Below, one piece after another: positions 58,480-64,000 of a stretch of 64,000 bases of DNA. A program made the translations under genes and the position numbers. The stretch comes from Paracoccus sp. SCSIO 75233 (lineage in GTDB: Bacteria > Pseudomonadota > Alphaproteobacteria > Rhodobacterales > Rhodobacteraceae), in the NCBI RefSeq assembly GCF_027912675.1, contig NZ_CP115757.1:558001-622000 (forward strand). The letters run 5' to 3'. The notes under the pieces are model-generated. The model was not told where the DNA came from, did not search any database, and was given only the letters and a program-made list of their open reading frames with translations. Numbering within the stretch: the first letter of the stretch is position 1; each line of letters opens with the position of its first letter.

Positions 58480-60417
58480 ATGTTCCAGAAAATCCTGATC
58501 GCCAATCGCGGCGAGATCGCGTGCCGGGTCATTGACACCTGCCGCAAGATGGGCGTGGCGACGGTTGCGGTCTATTCCGATGCCGACCGCGCGGCGCGGC
58601 ATGTGGCGATGGCCGATGAGGCGGTGCATCTGGGCGGGCCTGCGCCTGCCGACAGCTATCTGCGCGGCGATGCGATCATCCGGGCCGCGCTGGACACCGG
58701 GGCGGAGGCGATCCATCCCGGCTATGGCTTCCTGTCCGAAAACCCCGATTTCGTCGATGCGGTCGAGGCGGCGGGGCTGGTCTTTATCGGGCCGTCCGCC
58801 AAGGCGATCCGGGCCATGGGGCTGAAGGATGCCGCAAAGGCGCTGATGGAAAAAGCCGGGGTGCCGGTCGTGCCCGGCTATCACGGCGATAATCAGGACG
58901 CCGGTCATCTGGCGAAACAGGCCGAACGGATCGGCTATCCGGTGCTGATCAAGGCTGTGGCAGGCGGCGGCGGCAAGGGGATGCGGCGGGTTGACGATGC
59001 GAAGGATTTCGCCGATGCGCTGGCCTCCGCTCAGGGTGAGGCGCGGACGGCGTTCGGCAACCCGGATGTGCTGATTGAGAAATATATCCTCCAGCCCCGG
59101 CATATCGAGGTGCAGGTGTTTGGCGACGGGGTCCGCGCCGTGCATCTGTTCGAGCGTGACTGCTCCCTGCAACGCCGCCACCAGAAGGTGATCGAGGAAG
59201 CGCCCGCCCCTGACATGCCGCCTGAAATCCGGAAAATCATGGGTGCCGCCGCCGTGCGCGCGGCGGAGGCGATCAATTACAAAGGTGCGGGGACGATTGA
59301 GTTTATCGTCGATGGCTCGGACGGGCTGCGCGAGGACGGGTTCTGGTTCATGGAGATGAACACCCGTTTGCAGGTCGAGCATCCGGTGACGGAGCTGATC
59401 ACCGGCGTCGATCTGGTCGAATGGCAGTTGCGCGTGGCAAGCGGCGAGGCTTTGCCCGCGAAACAGGGCGATCTGCATATCCGTGGCCATGCTTTCGAGG
59501 CGCGGCTTTACGCCGAGGATGTGCCAGCCGGGTTCCTGCCCGCGACGGGGACGCTGGCGCATCTGCAATTCCCCGATGCTGCGCGGATCGAAACCGGGGT
59601 GCGGCCCGGCGACACGATCAGCCCGTGGTATGACCCGATGATTGCCAAGGTGGTGACCTATGGCCCGACGCGGGCGATTGCCTTGCGTGCGCTGGAGACG
59701 GCTCTCGTTGATACGGAGGTCGCGGGCAGCGTGACCAATGTCGATTTCCTCATCGCCCTGACCCGGCATGAGGGGTTCCGCAAGGGCGAGGTCGATACCG
59801 GGCTGATCGGGCGCGATCTGGACGATCTGGTCGCGGCGGCGGAGCCTGATCCTCGGGCGGTGGCGCTCGGCGTTGTGGGGCTGGCCGGGCTGGCCGATCC
59901 GCAGTCGCGGGGCGGGGTGACCTTGTGGCAGCCCTTGCGCCGGACCGTCTCCTGGGACGGTGGCGAGGCCGTGCTGGAGGTGCAGGGGCCGGGGGCCGCG
60001 CGCGTGACACTCGGTGACGGGACCGCGCATGAGGTCCGCTGGCAGGGTGACCGCTGGTGGGTCGATGGCGCGCTGCGCCGCAACCGGATCGTGACCCATG
60101 ATGCAGGCGTCAGCGTGTTCGGCGGGCGCAGCCTGACGCTGGTGCCGCGCGATCCCCTGGATGTCGATACGTCCGGGGCGGGGGGCGATGCGCTGACGCT
60201 GTCGCCGATGCCGGGCCTGGTGAAATCGGTTCATGTCGAGGCCGGGCAGGCGGTGAAGGCGGGCGACCGGCTGGCCGTGCTGGAGGCGATGAAGATGGAA
60301 CACAGCCTGACCGCCGCCCGCGACGGTGTGGTGGCCGAGGTGCTGGCTGCGGCTGGCGATCAGGTGGAGGCGGGCGCCCCCCTGATCCGGCTGGAGGAAG
60401 AAGAGGCTGCGGCATGA
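58480..60417 (+). CDS. mccA: Methylcrotonyl-CoA carboxylase, alpha (biotin carboxylase/BCCP) subunit
   Basis: 645 residues. The biotin carboxylase domain (FQKILIANRGEIACRVIDTC; GYGFLSENPDF; KAVAGGGGKGMRRV; ERDCSLQRRHQKVIEEAPA; FMEMNTRLQVEHPVTE) is followed by a BT-type linker domain and a C-terminal biotinyl domain with EAMKMEHSL, Lys605 being the biotin site. It carboxylates biotin with ATP and bicarbonate. GGGAGGAG precedes the ATG. Stop overlaps mvaB by 4 bases. Confidence 0.96.
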   Translation: MFQKILIANRGEIACRVIDTCRKMGVATVAVYSDADRAARHVAMADEAVHLGGPAPADSYLRGDAIIRAALDTGAEAIHPGYGFLSENPDFVDAVEAAGLVFIGPSAKAIRAMGLKDAAKALMEKAGVPVVPGYHGDNQDAGHLAKQAERIGYPVLIKAVAGGGGKGMRRVDDAKDFADALASAQGEARTAFGNPDVLIEKYILQPRHIEVQVFGDGVRAVHLFERDCSLQRRHQKVIEEAPAPDMPPEIRKIMGAAAVRAAEAINYKGAGTIEFIVDGSDGLREDGFWFMEMNTRLQVEHPVTELITGVDLVEWQLRVASGEALPAKQGDLHIRGHAFEARLYAEDVPAGFLPATGTLAHLQFPDAARIETGVRPGDTISPWYDPMIAKVVTYGPTRAIALRALETALVDTEVAGSVTNVDFLIALTRHEGFRKGEVDTGLIGRDLDDLVAAAEPDPRAVALGVVGLAGLADPQSRGGVTLWQPLRRTVSWDGGEAVLEVQGPGAARVTLGDGTAHEVRWQGDRWWVDGALRRNRIVTHDAGVSVFGGRSLTLVPRDPLDVDTSGAGGDALTLSPMPGLVKSVHVEAGQAVKAGDRLAVLEAMKMEHSLTAARDGVVAEVLAAAGDQVEAGAPLIRLEEEEAAA

Positions 60418-61277
60418 GCGGTTTCGTCGAAATCTTCGAGATGGGCCCGCGTGACGGGTTGCAGAATGAAAAGCGCCTGATCCCGGCGGTGCAGAAGATC
60501 GCGCTGGTCGATATGCTGTCGGGCTGCGGCTTCCGGCGGATCGAGGTGACGAGCTTCGTCTCCCCGAAATGGGTGCCGCAGATGGGCGACGCGGCGGAGG
60601 TCATGGCCGGGATCACGCGCGGCCCCGGCATCAGCTATGCCGTGCTGACCCCGAATATGAAGGGCTATGAGGGCGCGCGCGCGGCGCGGGCTGGTGAGGT
60701 GGCGGTGTTCGCGTCATCGTCCGAAGGGTTCAGCAACGCCAATCTGAACGCCACGATTGACGAGACTCTGGAACGTTTCGTGCCGATCATGGCGGCGGCG
60801 AAGGCGGATGGGATTCCGGTGCGGGGCTATGTCAGCACGGTCACGGATTGCCCCTTCGACGGGCCGACGCCGCCGGAAAATGTCGTCCGGGTGGCCTCGC
60901 GGCTGTATGAGATGGGTTGTTACGAGATTAGCCTTGCCGACACGATCGGGCAGGGGCGGCCGGAGACGATAGATGCGATGCTCTCGGCCGTGCTGAACGA
61001 GATCCCGGCGGAGAAGCTGGCCGGGCATTATCACGACACGGCGGGGCGGGCGTTGCAGAATATTGACGCCTCGCTGGCCCGTGGGGTCCGGGTGTTCGAT
61101 GCCGCCGTCGGGGGGCTGGGCGGTTGCCCCTATGCGCCCGGTGCGGCTGGCAATGTCGCGACGGAAGCCGTGGCGGCGCATCTGGCGGCGGCGGGGTATG
61201 AGACCGGGCTGGACCCGGCAAAGATCGACCGGGCGGCGGCATTTGCGCGCGGTCTGCGTGAGGGGGAACTGGCATGA
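60414..61277 (+). CDS. mvaB: Hydroxymethylglutaryl-CoA lyase
   Basis: 287 residues. FEMGPRDGLQNEKRLIP, the TIM-barrel metal and substrate motifs (RGYVSTVTDCPFDGPTP, GHYHDTAGRALQNI), and the active-site Cys in GLGGCPYAPGAAGN are diagnostic. It splits HMG-CoA to acetyl-CoA and acetoacetate, the last leucine step. Coupled by 4-base overlaps to mccA and liuC. Confidence 0.96.
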   Translation: MSGFVEIFEMGPRDGLQNEKRLIPAVQKIALVDMLSGCGFRRIEVTSFVSPKWVPQMGDAAEVMAGITRGPGISYAVLTPNMKGYEGARAARAGEVAVFASSSEGFSNANLNATIDETLERFVPIMAAAKADGIPVRGYVSTVTDCPFDGPTPPENVVRVASRLYEMGCYEISLADTIGQGRPETIDAMLSAVLNEIPAEKLAGHYHDTAGRALQNIDASLARGVRVFDAAVGGLGGCPYAPGAAGNVATEAVAAHLAAAGYETGLDPAKIDRAAAFARGLREGELA

Positions 61278-62062
61278 GCTATCAGGCGATACGGATTGAA
61301 ACCGATGTGCGGGGGGTGGCGACGCTGTCGCTGGCCCAGCCGGAGAAGCGGAACGCGCTGTCCTCAGCCATGCTGGACGAGCTGACCGATGCGGCGGCGG
61401 TGCTGAGTGCCGACCGGGCGGTGCGCGTGGTGATCCTTGCCGCTGACGGGCCGGTGTTTTGCGCGGGCGGCGATCTGGGCTGGATGCGTGAGCAGATGGC
61501 GGCGGATGCGGCGACTCGGCGGGCGGGGGCAAGGCAGCTTGCAACGATGCTCAATGCGATGAACGTGATGGACAAGCCGCTGATCGGGCGGGTTCACGGC
61601 AACGCCTTTGGCGGCGGGCTGGGCATGATGTCGGTCTGCGATGTGGTGATTGCGGCGGAGGACACGAAATTCGGCTTTACCGAGACGCGGCTGGGCCTGA
61701 TCCCGGCCACCATCGGTCCGTATGTGCTGGCCCGGATGGGTGAGGACAAGGCGCGGCGGGTGTTCATGTCGGCGCGGATTTTCGATGCGGATGAGGCGGA
61801 GGCGCTGAACCTTGTCGCCCGTGTCGTTGCGCCGGATGATCTGGATACCGCCGTGGAGGCGGAGGTTGCGCCCTATCTCCACTGTGCGCCGGGTGCCGTG
61901 GCGCAAGCGAAGCGGCTGGCGCGCGCGCTCGGTCCGCGCATTGACGAGGCGGTGATCGCGGACACGATAGACCGGCTGATCGCGACATGGGAGGGCGAGG
62001 AAGCGCCCGAGGGGATCGCGGCGTTTTTCGACAAGCGCAAGCCGGGCTGGCAGCAGGGCTGA
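61274..62062 (+). CDS. liuC: Methylglutaconyl-CoA hydratase
   Basis: 262-residue crotonase-family enzyme. ATLSLAQPEKRNALSSAMLD, the oxyanion-hole region FCAGGDLGWMREQM, and GRVHGNAFGGGLGMMSVCDV with EDTKFGFTETRLGLIPATIG are present. Position after mvaB in a liu operon makes methylglutaconyl-CoA hydration, forming HMG-CoA, the likely reaction. The final gene of the liu operon. Confidence 0.9.
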   Translation: MSYQAIRIETDVRGVATLSLAQPEKRNALSSAMLDELTDAAAVLSADRAVRVVILAADGPVFCAGGDLGWMREQMAADAATRRAGARQLATMLNAMNVMDKPLIGRVHGNAFGGGLGMMSVCDVVIAAEDTKFGFTETRLGLIPATIGPYVLARMGEDKARRVFMSARIFDADEAEALNLVARVVAPDDLDTAVEAEVAPYLHCAPGAVAQAKRLARALGPRIDEAVIADTIDRLIATWEGEEAPEGIAAFFDKRKPGWQQG

Positions 62063-62144
62063 TCCGACGCGGGGTTGAATTTCCCGTCATGCGGCTTTGA
62101 TCTGTGCATGAGACTGTCTGTCAGCCAGATGAAAGGGGCCGAGG

Positions 62145-63155
62145 ATGAGAGCATTTCTGATGACCGGATATGGCGGTCCCGAATGCGCTGAACTGCGCGA
62201 GGTGGAAACCCCTCAGCCGGGACGGGGCGAGGTGCTGGTCCGGGTCCATGCCGCCGGGCTGAACCCGTTGGATTACAAGATCCGCAAGGGCGATTTGAAG
62301 GCGATCACGCGCTTTGCCTTGCCGGTGGTGATGGGCAATGAGATTGCCGGTGTCGTCGAAGCTTTGGGCGAGGGGGTCGAGGGTTTTGCGCCGGGCGACC
62401 GGGTTTTCGTGCGGATGCCCAAGGACCGGCTTGGCGCGTTTGCCGAATATGCGGTTGTGCCGCAGGATCTGCTGGCGCTGGTGCCGGACGGGCTGGATCT
62501 GGTGACGGCGGCGGGGGTGCCGCTGGCCGGGCTGACGGCGTTGCAGGCCTTGCGCGACGAATTGAAGCTGAAGCCGGGGGACCGGGTCTTTATTCCTGCC
62601 GGTGCCGGCGGGGTCGGGACATTTGCGATCCAGATCGCGAAATGGCTGGGGGCGGAGGTGACCACGACCGCCTCGCCCCGTGGGCGCGAGTTGGTGGAGC
62701 GGCTTGGTGCCGACCGGGTGATAGACTACACGCAAGAGCGGTTTCAGGATCGGTTGAGCGATATGGACGGTGTGTTCGACCTGCTGGGCGGAGAGACGCT
62801 GGAGGCGTCGTTCGGCGTGGTGAAACCGGGCGGCATGGTGGTTTCCGTCGCCGGGCTGCCGGAGCCGGAGACGGCGCGGAAGGATCTGGGGCTTGGGCCG
62901 TTCATGACGGCGGCGTTCTGGTTCATTTCCCGAAAGCTGCGCGGTGCTGCGCGGCAGCACGGCGCGCGCTATCGGTTTTTGTTCATGCATCCGAGCGGGC
63001 CGGAACTGGCGGAGCTTGCCGGTCTGATCGAGACGGGTGCGTTGAAGCCGGTCGTGGACCGGGTTTTCCCTTTCGATCAGGTGGCGGAGGCGATGGCCTA
63101 TCTGGAAACCGGCCGGGCCAAGGGCAAGGTCGTTTTGCAGATGGCCGGGGACTGA
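62145..63155 (+). CDS. Zinc-independent MDR-family NADP-dependent oxidoreductase
   Basis: 336 residues of the medium-chain dehydrogenase/reductase family, quinone-oxidoreductase type. AFLMTGYGGPECAELREVET at the start, GNEIAGVVEALGEGVEGFAP, and the Rossmann loop VFIPAGAGGVGTFAIQIAKW are clear; zinc-ligand cysteines of alcohol dehydrogenases are missing. Substrate unknown. AAAGGGG precedes the ATG; it starts 82 bases after liuC and may have its own promoter. Confidence 0.88.
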   Translation: MRAFLMTGYGGPECAELREVETPQPGRGEVLVRVHAAGLNPLDYKIRKGDLKAITRFALPVVMGNEIAGVVEALGEGVEGFAPGDRVFVRMPKDRLGAFAEYAVVPQDLLALVPDGLDLVTAAGVPLAGLTALQALRDELKLKPGDRVFIPAGAGGVGTFAIQIAKWLGAEVTTTASPRGRELVERLGADRVIDYTQERFQDRLSDMDGVFDLLGGETLEASFGVVKPGGMVVSVAGLPEPETARKDLGLGPFMTAAFWFISRKLRGAARQHGARYRFLFMHPSGPELAELAGLIETGALKPVVDRVFPFDQVAEAMAYLETGRAKGKVVLQMAGD

Positions 63156-63203
63156 CGCCCCCTTCTAAACTGACGCCCCTTCTAAACTGACGCATCTTGT
63201 AAG
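63152..63203 (+). repeat. Three tandem 17-18-base direct repeats
   Basis: CTGACGCCCCCTTCTAAA (63152-63169), CTGACGCCCCTTCTAAA (63170-63186) and a degenerate CTGACGCATCTTGTAAG (63187-63203) follow head to tail. The first begins within the stop region of the MDR gene. A replication-slippage origin is the simplest explanation. Confidence 0.75.
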
Positions 63204-63415
63204 CTGGCTTATCGGCTGACCCTGTCGCAGGGCAGGACGGCGATATGGTGCCGCCCGGCACACGCCCGGCGGGCTTGCGCCCTTTGTTTCCGGGCGGGGG
63301 TGACCTGGACGCCTGAAAAAAGCTCCGTGAGATGCGGGCTCTGGCGGGCGCTGCGAAGTTGCGTGCATACTGGCTTGCGTGTATCAGATCGCGAAATGAG
63401 CAGAAGGATGACGCG
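63204..63415. other. Intergenic region upstream of fabF
   Basis: 212 bases with no acpP gene, although acpP often precedes fabF. GACCCTG-TCG-CAGGGC makes a small hairpin near 63218-63234. No gene or clear promoter assigned. Confidence 0.4.
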
Positions 63416-64000
63416 ATGCGCAGGGTAGTTGTTACGGGACTTGGAATGGTGTCGCCGCTGGCTTCGGGCGTGGAGGCGACATGGGAGCGGCTGCTTGACG
63501 GGCAGTCCGGCGCCGGGACCATCACCCGTTTCGATCCTGAAAACGTGGTCACGAAATATGCCTGCGAAATCCCGTTCGGGGATGGCAGCGACGGCACGTT
63601 CAACCCTGACGACTGGCTGGACGCCAAGGACCGGCGCAAGGTCGATCAGTTCATCCTTTACGGCATCGCCGCCGCCACTCAGGCGGTGCGGGATGCGGGC
63701 TGGGAGACCCCGTCCGAGGATGAGAAGCTGCGCACCGGCGTCATGATCGGATCGGGGATCGGCGGGTTGTCGACGATTGCCGAGACGGCGATTCTGATCA
63801 AGGAGCGCGGGCCGAAACGGGTGTCGCCGTTCTTTATTCCCGGTTCGCTGATCAACCTGATCTCCGGTCAGGTCTCGATCCGGTTCGGGTTCAAGGGGCC
63901 GAACCATTCGGTCGTCACGGCGTGCTCGACGGGTGCGCATGCGATTGGCGATGCGGCGCGGCTGATCATGCTGGGCGATGCCGACGTCATGGTCGCGGGC
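63416..64000 (+). CDS. fabF: Beta-ketoacyl-ACP synthase II, N-terminal part (cut by window edge)
   Basis: 195 codons are in the window, starting MRRVVVTGLGMVSPLASGVE. The active-site Cys is in VVTACSTGAH (residue 170, matching FabF), in the segment SIRFGFKGPNHSVVTACSTG. It condenses malonyl-ACP with acyl-ACP in fatty-acid elongation. AAGGA lies 8 bases before the ATG. The His residues of the triad are outside the window. Confidence 0.93.
   Translation, partial: MRRVVVTGLGMVSPLASGVEATWERLLDGQSGAGTITRFDPENVVTKYACEIPFGDGSDGTFNPDDWLDAKDRRKVDQFILYGIAAATQAVRDAGWETPSEDEKLRTGVMIGSGIGGLSTIAETAILIKERGPKRVSPFFIPGSLINLISGQVSIRFGFKGPNHSVVTACSTGAHAIGDAARLIMLGDADVMVAG

Noticed and set aside
1..64000. CRISPR arrays, prophage, toxin-antitoxin or known defence systems
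   Set aside because: No regularly spaced repeats, cas genes, phage structural genes or recognisable toxin-antitoxin pairs were seen on either strand.

Overview
The window looks like a chromosomal segment of an alphaproteobacterium of the Rhodobacteraceae, probably Paracoccus-like. The support is high G+C coding DNA with tight ATGA/TGATG gene overlaps, a trgB-cysK pair, a tlpA/argH/lptM/lysA neighbourhood, a divergent ald and Lrp-type regulator, a complete leucine/isovalerate (liu) operon, and the G+C-rich 'GCCTCCGGCGGGGATATTT' intergenic motif that I recall from Rhodobacterales genomes. The placement is inference from gene content; no database was searched.

Layout. 0-5.8 kb: partial tlpA (-), then argH, a 45-residue LptM-like lipoprotein, a DUF2834-like membrane protein, lysA and a large TIGR02302/DUF4175-type protein. 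6-11.4 kb: mscL, ald with its Lrp-type regulator, a META lipoprotein, a TauE/SafE exporter, dapE and a GNAT acetyltransferase. 11.5-20 kb: rnr, a VOC protein, a group III truncated haemoglobin, a membrane protein, ileS, and a glycosyltransferase-like protein with a Lys/Ala/Glu-rich N-terminus. 20.2-21.1 kb: a complete 851-bp IS5/IS427-type element flanked by TA. 21.2-25.2 kb: secreted alkaline phosphatase, tandem universal stress protein and SulP transporter, all on the minus strand.

25.4-32.2 kb: a ROK-type regulator divergent from an ABC importer that is followed by a 2H phosphodiesterase (DUF1868) and an inositol-monophosphatase-family enzyme. I read this as uptake and stepwise hydrolysis of a phosphodiester or cyclic phosphate. 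32.3-33.4 kb: a GT4 glycosyltransferase. 33.5-40.8 kb: an XRE-cupin regulator and an FMN L-2-hydroxyacid oxidase divergent from a TRAP transporter, a DapA-family lyase and an FAD D-2-hydroxyacid dehydrogenase. 41.0-41.6 kb: a truncated integrase beside tRNA-Ser(CGA). 41.7-47.2 kb: a secreted unknown protein, trgB, cysK and an MscS channel. 47.3-51.9 kb (minus): Asp/Glu racemase-like enzyme, BASS-like transporter, fused TRAP permease and its binding protein. 52.1-62.1 kb: liu operon (ivd, lprI-like, acyl-CoA synthetase, mccB, small membrane protein, mccA, mvaB, liuC) with a minus-strand ompW inserted behind a perfect FNR box. 62.1-64 kb: an MDR oxidoreductase and the start of fabF.

The observation I rate highest is in front of ileS. 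A promoter-like TTGCGG-N17-TATATA is followed almost at once by a 15-codon reading frame, MYQPGRIIRIIRPAA, with two Ile-Ile pairs. Its 3' end overlaps two mutually exclusive hairpins, one followed by a T run. This has the form of a leader-peptide attenuator for isoleucyl-tRNA synthetase. Also of note: all three periplasmic binding-protein genes in the window are followed directly by a G+C-rich intercistronic hairpin.
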